Shown: one piece after another, positions 44,317 to 53,565 of the stretch
Layout: each line of letters opens with the position of its first letter
How positions within the stretch are numbered: the first letter of the stretch is position 1
Source: Nostoc favosum CHAB5714
GTDB lineage: Bacteria > Cyanobacteriota > Cyanobacteriia > Cyanobacteriales > Nostocaceae
Direction: 5' to 3'
Assembly (NCBI RefSeq): GCF_020829495.1
Contig: NZ_JAIVFQ010000025.1
Span: forward strand, 1-64,000
Length of the DNA: 64,000 nt
Position numbers and translations under genes: made by a program
The notes under the pieces: model-generated
What the model was told of the DNA's origin: nothing
What the model saw: only the letters and a program-made list of their open reading frames with translations
Databases searched by the model: none

Positions 44317-45114
44317 CTATTTAGTCTTGGTGAATGACATATCTGGCAATTCCTCCTGCGATCGCACATTTGCATCCGAGTCTATCTGAGTGACAATTTT
44401 CATCGCGTTGATTTGTTGCTTTAACCAATGAGAAAATGATTCTGTAATGATTTTTTGCCGCAATTGTTCATCTAATTGGGGTTGAATAATTTCTTCCACC
44501 CAAATTAAATGCACTCCCTTGGGTGTTGTAATCGGTTTGAGAGCATTTGGTGGTGCAGCAGCAAATACAGCTGCTGCAATCTCTGGACGAAAATCTTTGC
44601 GGTATCGGAGTCCTTGATATCCATAAGCACGGCGGAGTTCTGGTTCTGGAATATATAAACGAGCAATTTCAGGAAAATTGATTTCGCCTTCTTCTAGGGC
44701 ATAAAAAAGCTCTAAAGCCAAGTCTCGATCCTCGAAGACAACTTCGTAGGTAACGGCGGCGACATAATCTAGTTGGTGTTCATAAAAGTGCTTTTCAAGT
44801 TGATCAGAAAATAGATGATTTGCCAACTTCCGCGAAAGGATGTTGTTGTAGGCTAATTCTTCAAACTCATTCACAGACAGGTGGTGTTTTTCTAGCCATG
44901 TCCAGGTTTCTTTAGCTTTGACAAGCTTTTTAGCAAACCTTAAGCTATCTCCTTCTTGCTGTAGTTCTTCTGGTGTGACTGTAATTCCTAGCTCAAGAGC
45001 TGCTTCGGTAATGATGCTTTGCGAAGCGATCGCCTCCACTACATCAGGTATTTGACAGGAGAGTTTGAGGCTGTGAATGATATCTGAGGTTGAAATAGTG
45101 AAATGTTCGGACAT
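44317..45114 (-). CDS. PpiC/SurA-like peptidyl-prolyl isomerase of the secretion cluster
   Basis: The ATG at 45114 has an AAGGAATTTG Shine-Dalgarno; the ORF can be read eight codons further but that is unlikely. The N-terminal half is helical (SurA-like chaperone: LSVNEFEELAYNNILSRKLA). The C-terminal half is a parvulin-type domain (EINFPEIARLYIPEPELRRAYGYQGL, PPNALKPITTPKGVHLIWVEEI). There is no signal peptide, as in other cyanobacterial T1SS-linked foldases, so it probably acts on substrates in the cytoplasm before export. It is adjacent to the HlyD and ABC genes. Confidence 0.82.
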   Translation of the reverse strand: MSEHFTISTSDIIHSLKLSCQIPDVVEAIASQSIITEAALELGITVTPEELQQEGDSLRFAKKLVKAKETWTWLEKHHLSVNEFEELAYNNILSRKLANHLFSDQLEKHFYEHQLDYVAAVTYEVVFEDRDLALELFYALEEGEINFPEIARLYIPEPELRRAYGYQGLRYRKDFRPEIAAAVFAAAPPNALKPITTPKGVHLIWVEEIIQPQLDEQLRQKIITESFSHWLKQQINAMKIVTQIDSDANVRSQEELPDMSFTKTK

Positions 45115-45232
45115 GATACAAATTCCTTCATAGAGCATTCCTTATCTCAAACATAGATAAGATGGAGTTTTGATGCTTAACTTATTTATTATTCAAACCC
45201 GATTTTGAAGCGGGGTCTAGGTCACAATGGTT

Positions 45233-45430
45233 CTATGCAGATACAGATTTAGTTGATAATTCCTGATCAATTTTTTCTGCTAGTTTGTAAGATATTAACG
45301 GGGGATTTCGGTAGTTGCTGGCAGTTTTTCTAAATCCCCATCGTCTAGCTTCAACTTCTGAAACTCCAAACTCTGCGGCTAGCTCGTGGTAAGACCAGCC
45401 ATATTTCCTCATTAGGTCAATTGGATGCAT
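45233..45430 (-). CDS. Small helix-turn-helix protein (65 aa)
   Basis: MRKYGWSYHELAAEFGVSEVEARRWGFRKTA has the helix-turn-helix spacing (ELAAEFGVSEVEARRW). The remaining tail is polar. It lies between the HlyD and foldase genes on the same strand and may regulate the cluster. The size and the GFRKTASNYRNPP end match small cyanobacterial HTH proteins of unknown role. Confidence 0.65.
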   Translation of the reverse strand: MHPIDLMRKYGWSYHELAAEFGVSEVEARRWGFRKTASNYRNPPLISYKLAEKIDQELSTKSVSA

Positions 45431-45523
45431 ATAATAACCTTGCTAATGCTGTAGCTCTCTAGGGTGAGTTCTCAACCTGGTAGGTCGAGGGCAAACTTGA
45501 TATGCGCGAACTGGAAATGTTGA

Positions 45524-47062
45524 CTAAATCTCTAAACCACCTTTTTGCAGTTTCTTGAACGGATCTAAAACAAAATCAATCACCCGCCTCTGGCGAATGA
45601 TCACTTCAGCATTTGCTGTCTGACCGGCACCTAATGGAATACGTTTGTTGCCATTTTCGACATACTGCTGATCTAAGGTGATTTCTAACTCATAGTTTTC
45701 GATGTTCCCTTGGGGTGTTTGGGTAATTTTCGAGTCAGGAGAGATCCAAGTAACTTTCCCTTGCACGATGCCATACTCTTGGAAGGGATAGGCATCAAAT
45801 TTGACTTTAACTGGCATTCCTACCTTCAAGAAACCACTATCCTGATTAGGCATACTAGCTCTGAGTACGAAGTCTGCATTCTTGGGTGCGATTTGGGCAA
45901 TCCTTTGACCGAGTTGTACTACTGCTCCTGACTTCGTGGTGGGTAATTCAAAAATCACCCCATTAATCGGCGATCGCACCACTCGTTGCTGTATTTGAAC
46001 TTTTATAGATATAATCTGGCTTCTAGTCTGAGCGACTTCCGATTGCACTGCTGTTATTTGTGTCTGTAGGTCTTTTAGCTGTTCCTGATTTTTCATTACA
46101 GCCAGTTGTCCGGCTTGCATCAAACTTTTATAGCTACTTTGTTCCTCTTGCAGTCGCAGTTTTGCTTGTTTGATATCAGACTCTAACGTTTTGATAGTTA
46201 CTTGATAACGATTTAGTTCTTCCGCTAAACGGAATTCTGCTTGTTTGATATCTGATACAGCCCTGCTATAGAGTCGTTTACTTTCTTGTTGTTCTTTTTT
46301 AAGTTGATCAATTTGGGTTGCAGAAACTGCACCATCCTGAACGAGTTTGCTAAAGCGTTCAATTTGCCTAGAATCTATACTCAAACGGTTTTTAGCCGAT
46401 TGCTTATCATCGTGAGTGGTGTAAATCTGCTGCTGGGCTTGCTTAACTAATGCTTGTTTTTCTAACTTTTGCAGGTTATGGCTACTCAGTTTAGCATCCA
46501 GGTTTTGCTGCGCCTGGTTAACTTGAGCCATTTTTTCTAATTCTTGAAATTTATTTTGTTGCTCTAAAAGGTTAGTTGAAATTAAAAGTTGATTTTTGAG
46601 CAATTCCAGTTGCGATTGCCGATTTTGTAGCCCTTGCAATTTGCTCTGTACTTGTTGCAGTTCCGTTTGCAAGACATCAGACTCTAGTTCTACTAGAACC
46701 TGGCCGGCTCTGACTGTATCTCCTTCTTTGACCATAACTGTTTTGACACTCCCACCAGCTTGAGCGTCTAATTTTTGAGTTGCGCCTTTAGGTTCTATAC
46801 GCCCTCTAGCACTACCAGTCTCATCTACTTTCGACAGAATTGCCCAAGGCAAAAACAGACCAGCAAAGCCTATGAGTATATACAACAAACCACGAGTCCA
46901 AATCCGAGGTAAGGCATTAAGCAATGCTTCAGTACCGTAGTACAAATCTTGACTATTGCTTTCTGCCTCAGCAACTTCTACAGATTCCTCTTGCTGTGTG
47001 TAACTTTGATACTTATCTGTCTGATCTTGAGGAAGTGGGGATGATCTATTGGGAGATGGCAT
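45524..47062 (-). CDS. HlyD-family type I secretion adaptor (512 aa)
   Basis: A cytoplasmic N-terminus rich in Ser/Gln/Pro is followed by one transmembrane helix (about 60-80: LLYILIGFAGLFLPWAIL). The first lipoyl half is at about 95-130 (GGSVKTVMVKEGDTVRAGQVLVELES). A long alpha-helical hairpin spans about 130-370. The second lipoyl half and beta-barrel follow (VRSPINGVIFELP, VKVKFDAYPFQEYG). It bridges the ABC exporter to an outer-membrane TolC-like channel, which is not in this window. It is transcribed after the ABC gene with a 148-base gap of heptads. Confidence 0.9.
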   Translation of the reverse strand: MPSPNRSSPLPQDQTDKYQSYTQQEESVEVAEAESNSQDLYYGTEALLNALPRIWTRGLLYILIGFAGLFLPWAILSKVDETGSARGRIEPKGATQKLDAQAGGSVKTVMVKEGDTVRAGQVLVELESDVLQTELQQVQSKLQGLQNRQSQLELLKNQLLISTNLLEQQNKFQELEKMAQVNQAQQNLDAKLSSHNLQKLEKQALVKQAQQQIYTTHDDKQSAKNRLSIDSRQIERFSKLVQDGAVSATQIDQLKKEQQESKRLYSRAVSDIKQAEFRLAEELNRYQVTIKTLESDIKQAKLRLQEEQSSYKSLMQAGQLAVMKNQEQLKDLQTQITAVQSEVAQTRSQIISIKVQIQQRVVRSPINGVIFELPTTKSGAVVQLGQRIAQIAPKNADFVLRASMPNQDSGFLKVGMPVKVKFDAYPFQEYGIVQGKVTWISPDSKITQTPQGNIENYELEITLDQQYVENGNKRIPLGAGQTANAEVIIRQRRVIDFVLDPFKKLQKGGLEI

Positions 47063-47094
47063 AGTTTTAGTTCCGATAACAGTACATATATATG

Positions 47095-47212
47095 AAAGAG
47101 ATGAGGGAGATGAGGGAGGTGGGGGAGATGAGGGAGAAGAACTATTAATTATTTATCAATGCCCAATGCCCAATGCCCAATGCCCAATGCCCAATGCCCC
47201 ATGCCCAATCTC
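47095..47212. repeat. GAGGGAGAT-type and TGCCCAA heptad repeats
   Basis: A GA-rich run (GATGAGGGAGATGAGGGAGG) at about 47100-47135 is followed by five to six 7-bp units (TGCCCAA) at about 47160-47205. This is low-complexity STRR sequence in the promoter gap of the HlyD gene. Confidence 0.75.
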
Positions 47213-50200
47213 AACTGACTTGAGCCAGTTGTTGTTGATTCAGGTAGTAATAATGACCTTTTTTAGCGATTAATTCGTCGTGGGTACCGCTTTCTACCAA
47301 AACGCCTTGATCTAAAACCAGAATCAAGTCAGCGTTGCGGACTGTAGAGAGGCGATGGGCAATGATTACACTTGTGCGTCCTTGAAGAATTGTTTTGAGG
47401 TTGTTTTGAATAATTCTTTCTGATTCGGAATCTAGATGGCTGGTGGCTTCATCAAATAGTAATAATCGAGGATTTCCGAGCAAAGCACGAGCGATCGCTA
47501 GGCGTTGGCGTTGTCCACCAGAAAGCATACCGCCGCTTTCACCAATTTGGGATTCGTAACCCATCGGTAGTTTTTGAATAAATTCATCGGCTCCGGCGTA
47601 TTTTGCGGCTTGGATAATTTCTTCTGAAGAAGCATTTGGATGAGCGATCGCAATATTTTCCCGAATAGTCCCACCAAACAGAAAAGTATCTTGGTCTACA
47701 ACACCGATTTGAGAACGGAGCGATCGCAAGGAAACACTAGTGATGTCACGACCATCAATCAGTAGTTTGCCATCTGTCGGTGGATATAAACCTAAAATCA
47801 ATTTACTCAGGGTTGTTTTTCCAGAACCACTGCGCCCCACCACTGCTACCATCTGTTCTGGTTGGATTTCAAAGTTAAGATTTTCTAAGACGTTAGTCTC
47901 ACTTTCTGAGTGATAGCGAAAGGTGACATTCTGAAAGCTAATCTGACCGCGCAGCTTACCCAACGCCTTCCGGGGTTTAGTTTCTAAGTCTTCTTCTGGT
48001 TCCGCCTCCAACACATCATTTATGCGTTCGGTGGAAATCACGATTTCTTGCAATTGATTCCACAGCATAGATAGCCTCTGGAAAGGACTCAAGACGTTAC
48101 CCACCAACATATTGAAAGCAACTAATTGTCCAATCGTCAGTTCGCCATTAATTACCTGAGTCGCTCCGTACCACAGCAATGCAGTATTTACAAAAGTTTG
48201 GATAACGCCACTGATAATTTGCAGCTGATTACCAATTATTTGAGCATTAAAGCCTTTTTTGATCAAATCATTCAGCAGTTCCTCCCAACGCCAGCGCACA
48301 GTCTGTTCAATTGACAATGAGCGGACGGTACGAATTCCACTTAGGGATTCTATGAGATAGCTTTGTTCTTTAGCGCCTGCATTAAAAATTTCTCTGGAGA
48401 TGCGGCGCAAAATATTTGTGCTAGCCAGCGCCAAGATAAAAAATGGCGGTACTGTACACAGCACGAATAATGACATGCGCCAGCTATAGGAGAACATCAA
48501 GCCCAGATAAACCACCAATGTCAGCATATCCAGCAAAATGGAGAGTGTCTGACCGGTAAGGAATTGCTGAATTTTCTGGTTTTCTTGGATGCGCGAGACT
48601 ATATCCCCAACAAAACGCGACTCGAAATAAGAAAGGGGCAAGCGGAAGGTATGTTTGATAAAACCTACGAGTAGGGCGATGCTAACGCGGTTAGCAGTAT
48701 GAAATAGAAGATATTGCCGTAGAGCATTAACAGCCACACCAAATAACCCAAAAATAATCATCCCCAAACCAATGGCGTTTAAGGTTGTAACGCTACGTTG
48801 CACAAGTACTCTATCGAGCAATAACTGAGTGAATACTGGCGTTACCAGTCCAAATATTTGGATTAATATCGAAGCTGCAAAGATTTCTAATAGTGCCCGA
48901 TAGTGAGGTTTGATTAACTCAAAAAACTTCCAGAAGCTTGTACTTTCGTTTTTAGTATTTTTTAATAAAGCTGTAGGTTGCAGTAACAATGCATAACCAC
49001 TCCAACCTGCTTGAAATTCAGCTTTTGTCAGGCTGCGTTGACCAAGAGCCGGATCACATACAATCACCCGCTTTTTGCTGATTTCATAGACAACGATGAA
49101 GTGTTTGCCTTCCCAGTGGACAATTGCAGGTAAAGGTTGTTCTGCTAATTTATCAAGAGTGGCTTTCACCGGACGAGTGGCAAAACCCAGGTTTTCTGCT
49201 GCTGTTGCCATAGCCTTTAGAGATGCACCACTGCGGTTGACGTTGGTCATATCCCGCAGGCGATTGATACTAAAATGCTTGCCCCAATAGTTACCAATCA
49301 TTACCAAGCAAGCAGAGCCACAATCGGCAGCGCTTTGTTGTGCATAGAAGGGATAGCTCTTAGTGAGGCGTCTCCACCAATGCCCCACTTGCACCTGTGG
49401 ACTGGGAAAGTAAAAACGTGCTTTTTTTGGTTGTTGTTGTGACTGCTGATCTCGTTGGGGAAAAGGAATGATTTTGGATTTTGGAGATTGGGAAGTTTTT
49501 TCCCCACTCTTTACTACAGACGTGATTAATCGCGTCTCTCCCCACTCCCCACTCCCCAGTCCCCAATTCCCCAACTCCGGCAAGTATTCTAGTGCTGTTT
49601 GCCGATGGTCGTTTTTCAGAATGTAAGCAATTGTTGGTTGAGTTGCCTGCCAATCACCTTGTTTTGGTTGGGCAAAGATTGTGCCTGGCGTCAAAAAATG
49701 ACCTTCAGAATGCCGCAGTTGACCTCTGTACAATAGCCATAACTCAGAATCTTGGGATACTTGCGTAGTTAGAGAGCCAGTTTCTAAATGCTGTCGCTCA
49801 AAGAGAGATAAAGCTTTGAGCATCCCTGGTACAAGTGAAGTATGGCACGGTAATTGTGAGGTTTGGCGACATAACAATAGCAAATCCCAAAGTTCTGCAC
49901 GGGCAAAAAGGCGATCGCGAATATTAGGATACTTGTCTATCAATGTTTGCAATGCGTCTTGCCTGAAATAGCCAAGTTTTAAGCTTGTCGAAGCTCTGAC
50001 TACATAAGGACTAAAGTCAGCTTCGGGAAAAAGCGTCAATTCGCCGAAAACAGACCATGCACCAAAGGTAGTGATTAAATTCTCAGAGCTATCCAACAGT
50101 CGGACTTTACCTGTAAGGATAATATAGATACCAGGATTCGTCTGTGCAGATTGCCAGAACTGCTTTGCTAGTGGTGGCTCCACAATTTCCATTGCTGCCA

Positions 50201-50291
50201 AGAAGTTTTGTAATTCTTGTTCTGAAAGCTTTGCACCCAAGGTGTACAAGAGCCTTTCGCCTACATCTTCCCCAGAAAGCACGGGTGGCAT
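47211..50291 (-). CDS. C39-peptidase ABC exporter with N-terminal cyclic-nucleotide-binding-like domain (1026 aa)
   Basis: A cyclic-nucleotide-binding-like beta-barrel covers about residues 35-130 (IYIILTGKVRLLDSSENL, FGELTLFP). A second, degenerate one is at about 165-240. The C39 peptidase domain lies at 315-440 with Q319, C324 (SAADCGSACL), H397 (HWEGKHFIVV) and D413 (CDPALG), and it cleaves double-glycine leaders. Six membrane segments and an ATPase follow (GRSGSGKTT Walker A, LSGGQRQRLAIARAL, LLLFDEATSHLD). A linker at about 243-275 (GLGSGEWGETRLITSVV) is encoded by an in-frame repeat with the 49518-49537 palindrome. A GGAGG site precedes the ATG. It is the processing exporter of the CTB peptides. 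Confidence 0.93.
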   Translation of the reverse strand: MPPVLSGEDVGERLLYTLGAKLSEQELQNFLAAMEIVEPPLAKQFWQSAQTNPGIYIILTGKVRLLDSSENLITTFGAWSVFGELTLFPEADFSPYVVRASTSLKLGYFRQDALQTLIDKYPNIRDRLFARAELWDLLLLCRQTSQLPCHTSLVPGMLKALSLFERQHLETGSLTTQVSQDSELWLLYRGQLRHSEGHFLTPGTIFAQPKQGDWQATQPTIAYILKNDHRQTALEYLPELGNWGLGSGEWGETRLITSVVKSGEKTSQSPKSKIIPFPQRDQQSQQQPKKARFYFPSPQVQVGHWWRRLTKSYPFYAQQSAADCGSACLVMIGNYWGKHFSINRLRDMTNVNRSGASLKAMATAAENLGFATRPVKATLDKLAEQPLPAIVHWEGKHFIVVYEISKKRVIVCDPALGQRSLTKAEFQAGWSGYALLLQPTALLKNTKNESTSFWKFFELIKPHYRALLEIFAASILIQIFGLVTPVFTQLLLDRVLVQRSVTTLNAIGLGMIIFGLFGVAVNALRQYLLFHTANRVSIALLVGFIKHTFRLPLSYFESRFVGDIVSRIQENQKIQQFLTGQTLSILLDMLTLVVYLGLMFSYSWRMSLFVLCTVPPFFILALASTNILRRISREIFNAGAKEQSYLIESLSGIRTVRSLSIEQTVRWRWEELLNDLIKKGFNAQIIGNQLQIISGVIQTFVNTALLWYGATQVINGELTIGQLVAFNMLVGNVLSPFQRLSMLWNQLQEIVISTERINDVLEAEPEEDLETKPRKALGKLRGQISFQNVTFRYHSESETNVLENLNFEIQPEQMVAVVGRSGSGKTTLSKLILGLYPPTDGKLLIDGRDITSVSLRSLRSQIGVVDQDTFLFGGTIRENIAIAHPNASSEEIIQAAKYAGADEFIQKLPMGYESQIGESGGMLSGGQRQRLAIARALLGNPRLLLFDEATSHLDSESERIIQNNLKTILQGRTSVIIAHRLSTVRNADLILVLDQGVLVESGTHDELIAKKGHYYYLNQQQLAQVS

Positions 50292-51527
50292 TTTCTAACC
50301 TCCAAGACGAAATTTAGCTATTGGTCTAAATTGAAAAAACAACAATTAGTATTATTTGATTCTCTTGTGTTCTGTGAGGAAACCCTAAGCCTCCTGTTAA
50401 GAAAAGAGTTTTTTTGATAAAAAGGTATTTTATTTGACAATCACTAATGTGAATGCTAGATTATTGGGCTAGACGTTTGCCTAACTAAACATTTTTGCTC
50501 GCAAAACAGTACCCCTTGAGGTGTCTTTGGTTGCCACAAGATTCGTGTTTTCAGCAAGAGGTTAAAGAAGAATTTAGAAGCAAAGCGTCTACGGCTTTGC
50601 CAAGCAAGGTATTTAAATCAATTTAGTGGGGATGCTTCAGTCTACAGTCGGTAACCTCCAGCATTAAAAGGCTGGCTTTGGGCAGGCTACAGTCCAGAGA
50701 CGAGAAAAACTATAAAGCACATCATGATTTTTTGAGATTTTACCAGTCAATAAAAATCTCACTTAAACAATATTGCTTGGTTTGCTTAGAAGCTACTAAA
50801 CTCAATCTTTTTACAGTCATGTTTAGTCTCTTTAAACATATACCCAAAGAGCTATGTAAGTTTTGTTACACCTCCTCTAGCGGAATTAGTCTGAGTGGTT
50901 AAATAGTTTTGCGATAAACATATTTACATAATTAGCTTACACTGATTAACTTAAAGTTTGAATAGCCTACGCTGATTTTCGTGTAAATTTTCTGAAATAT
51001 TACATCAGGGACAATTCTTTACAGAAAAAACACAATTCCCACCCCTTTATACATTAAATCTTTAAACAGATAGACCACAGAATATGGTGCAAATAACAGC
51101 ACATAATACTCTTGGTTCGCACATTTTGTCGGGAGTTAGAAACAAAATCTACTCAAGGGTAAAAGACTGGTCGCCAAGTTGAGTATAAATAGTCGTTAAG
51201 AACCCAAGCAGAGCAAGAATACGCTATAAATACGTAAATGGCTGTAAGCAAGTCTGGGTATAAATTTGAGGCTTTTCAACGAAGAGGCTCTTGGTTGGGG
51301 GCTAAAAGCTTGGGGGAAATGACCCCATTAATAGGCGATCGCTATCTTAGTCCCCGATAAATTATGATTCCACTTTGTTTATATTAAGGATGTGTCTATT
51401 ACAAATTATGAATTAGTATAGGACTCGTATTTGATTTCTGAAAAAAATCAGTACACCCCGAAAAGGCTTCTTCCCCACTCCCCACTCCCTACTCCCCACT
51501 CCCTTTCTACACAAATAATTTCAAAAA
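50292..51527. other. 1.2-kb intergenic region, no supported gene
   Basis: AT-rich, with the transporter promoter expected at its left side. There is a repeat piece near 50580-50606 (GCAAAGCGTCTACGGCTTTGCC) and a CACTCCCC run at 51476-51502. A 74-codon open frame at 50678 lacks any support. No tRNA or structured RNA was recognised. Confidence 0.5.
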
Positions 51528-52028
51528 TCAAAGCGGACTGCTATATAAGATTGTTTTGGCAGTAGCGATCGCCTGATCCACGCTCTCCACAATATAAACA
51601 TTTTCTGGCGATAGTTTTTTGAAGAAAACCTTACTTTCTTCATCGTTAGTCAACAAAATTACTTGCTTACTTCCTTTCAAAGCTAAGGCAATTTCTGAAG
51701 CAGTTCCTGCACCCATACCGCAGGCAATTACCACATCACTAGTGAGAACATTAATATTATTTCTAGCATTCCCCATGTCTGTGAAAATAGCAATATCCAC
51801 TGAAGAGGAAATACTGTCTTGATTCTCGCTGGGAAGAATACCAACAGTTAAACCCTCAGCAGATTTTGCACCTTTACTTACTGTATCCATTACACCTACA
51901 TTTCTACCGCCTGTGAGTAAAATCCATCCTTGTTTGGCAATAAGTTGACCTAGCGTATAAGCATTTTGCAAATCATTTGTTGTCGCATTTTTTCCAGGCC
52001 CCATTACCCCAACAATAATTTTTCTCAT
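51528..52028 (-). CDS. TIGR00725/LOG-like nucleotide-binding protein
   Basis: A Rossmann fold with VGVMGPGKNATTNDLQNAYTLGQLIAKQGWILLTGGRNVGVMDTVSKGA and the ACGMGAGTASEIALAL motif, as in the TIGR00725 and lysine-decarboxylase-like (LOG) group. True LOG enzymes have PGGxGTxxE; here it is MGAGTASE. A nucleotide or nucleoside ligand is likely, but the reaction is not known. It stands alone, and ATG 52028 is the natural start. Confidence 0.85.
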   Translation of the reverse strand: MRKIIVGVMGPGKNATTNDLQNAYTLGQLIAKQGWILLTGGRNVGVMDTVSKGAKSAEGLTVGILPSENQDSISSSVDIAIFTDMGNARNNINVLTSDVVIACGMGAGTASEIALALKGSKQVILLTNDEESKVFFKKLSPENVYIVESVDQAIATAKTILYSSPL

Positions 52029-52174
52029 AGAATTTCAATTTCTAGCAGCGTTTTATAAGTAGTTGGTCTTACTGGAGCAATTACTACATGGGCATAGCTA
52101 TTATTACTAGATAATTGTAAAAATTGATCAAATTATAAAATAAATAAATCAACTATTCTCAGAAAACATAAATT

Positions 52175-52299
52175 ATATCAAGTTCGGATAATTACCCATA
52201 ATAAAATAACCCCTCCCCGCCTGCGGGGAGGGGAGACAAAGCACAGCTTTGGCGGGGTGGGGTTCTTCGGGTTTAATAAGTAATCAAGCGGACATAAAT
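52175..52299. mobile_element. MITE-like hairpin element, copy G
   Basis: The left end is ATATCAAGTTCGG (52175-52187) and the right end GCGGACATAAAT (52288-52299), both slightly diverged. The interior is CCCCTCCCCGCC, then GCGGGGAGGGG, then GGCGGGGTGGGG. Confidence 0.8.
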
Positions 52300-52671
52300 T
52301 AGCTTATCTTCGACTGAATCTGCCTCTAACTCCCGAATTAGAATGATTATTACTACACAGGTGAATATTTAATTTTCTGAAAGTCTTATGTAGTTAGGGT
52401 CTTGGCGTTTGCCTGATACTGGCTTTTAAATTTTATAATGCCAATTTTAAAATTATTCGTTTTTTGCATAAAACACAAAATTTGAGGTGAATAATATTCT
52501 AAGCTTGTCTGGGATTTGTTGAAGTTTATACTATGGACTATTCCTGCTGTTACGAGCGCTTGGGGATTGTCTGTATAAACTGTGTCAACTTTTATAAGTG
52601 ATTTCAATTCTCTGGAATCATATTTAGTCACACTGAAGTTAGAACTCAACGTTAGTTAACAAAGGATTGAT

Positions 52672-53178
52672 ATGCGCTTACCTATTGCTATTGGTGCAAT
52701 TTTAGTAGCATCTTTCAGTTTTAATGCTCCAGTAATGTCTGTGCCTCCTACGCATGGAGCAAAAGCAGAGATTACTAACTCGAACTTAACACAGCTAAAA
52801 ATTAATCGCCAATTGTGGAATCGACAAAAAATTAACAATTATCGCTACAGAGTTAGCAATAGTTGCTTTTGTCTTCCCGATTTTAGAGGCCCATTAATCA
52901 TTGAAGTACGTAACGGCATCACAAAATCTATCACGAATGCTCAAACTGGTAAGCGAGTAAATTCAGAGCTATTACAACAATATAGTACAATTCCTAAGCT
53001 CTTTAATTTGATTCGGAATACGATCAACGGTGGAGAATCCGAACTAACTGTGGTGTACAACTCACAACTTGGTTATCCAACCCAAATTAATATCGGTAAT
53101 CTAGCTGCCGATGCTGGAGTATTTACTACAATTAGCAATTTTGAAGTGCTTCATCATGGTTCATATATAAAGCGATGA
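52672..53178 (+). CDS. DUF6174-domain exported protein (168 aa)
   Basis: An AAAGGA Shine-Dalgarno precedes ATG 52672. A signal peptide (MRLPIAIGAILVASFSFNAPVMS) is followed by NRQLWNRQKINNYRYRVSNSCFCLPDFRGPLIIEV and VVYNSQLGYPTQINI, the pattern of DUF6174 (the CxC motif after YRY). It is periplasmic or lipoprotein-like; no lipobox is present. Function is unknown. Confidence 0.85.
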   Translation: MRLPIAIGAILVASFSFNAPVMSVPPTHGAKAEITNSNLTQLKINRQLWNRQKINNYRYRVSNSCFCLPDFRGPLIIEVRNGITKSITNAQTGKRVNSELLQQYSTIPKLFNLIRNTINGGESELTVVYNSQLGYPTQINIGNLAADAGVFTTISNFEVLHHGSYIKR

Positions 53179-53310
53179 GGCTGTTTTTGACAATCGGATA
53201 AATCCCTACTAAAAAAACCTCCCTGTGCTTTTAAGCCAGGGAGAGGTTAATGCTACAAAAATAAATAAATAACCGTGATTTATGATTGCCAAGATGTGGT
53301 GCATATTATG

Positions 53311-53562
53311 TTAATCACCTTTAGCGCGGAGTAGATTAAATAATTCGTAATTCGTAATTCGTAATTCGTAATTCGTAATTAACTTCCGCTCAATAATTGC
53401 TTGATAATGCTTACCTGTAACTACCATATAGCCCACTCGTAAACCAGGCATTAAAGTTTTAGAAAAGGTGCTTAAATAAGTCACCAAATTATTTTTATCT
53501 AAAGCTTTAATTGGCGCTGGCACAGCATCGAAATTTATTCCTTCATAAGCATTATCTTCCAA
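53311..53562 (-). pseudogene. Aminotransferase (MocR-like) internal fragment between heptad repeats
   Basis: EDNAYEGINFDAVPAPIKALDKNNLVTYLSTFSKTLMPGLRVGYMVV is a piece of a fold-type I PLP enzyme, with the Schiff-base lysine in STFSKTLMPGLR. It begins and ends abruptly. The 3' side is ATTCGTA heptads (53337-53383) that add ITNYELRITNYEL, and the 5' side is the same heptad in the hyuB stop region. Only about 60 of 400 residues remain, so it is a gene fragment. Confidence 0.8.
53337..53383. repeat. ATTCGTA heptad repeats
   Basis: About six 7-bp units lie inside the 3' end of the aminotransferase fragment. Further units at 53563-53577 supply the hyuB stop codon. Confidence 0.75.
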
Positions 53563-53565
53563 GAA

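Noticed and set aside
50678..50902. Plus frame of 74 codons in the 1.2-kb gap
   Set aside because: It has no ribosome site, signal or family pattern, and the AT-rich codon use differs from neighbouring genes.
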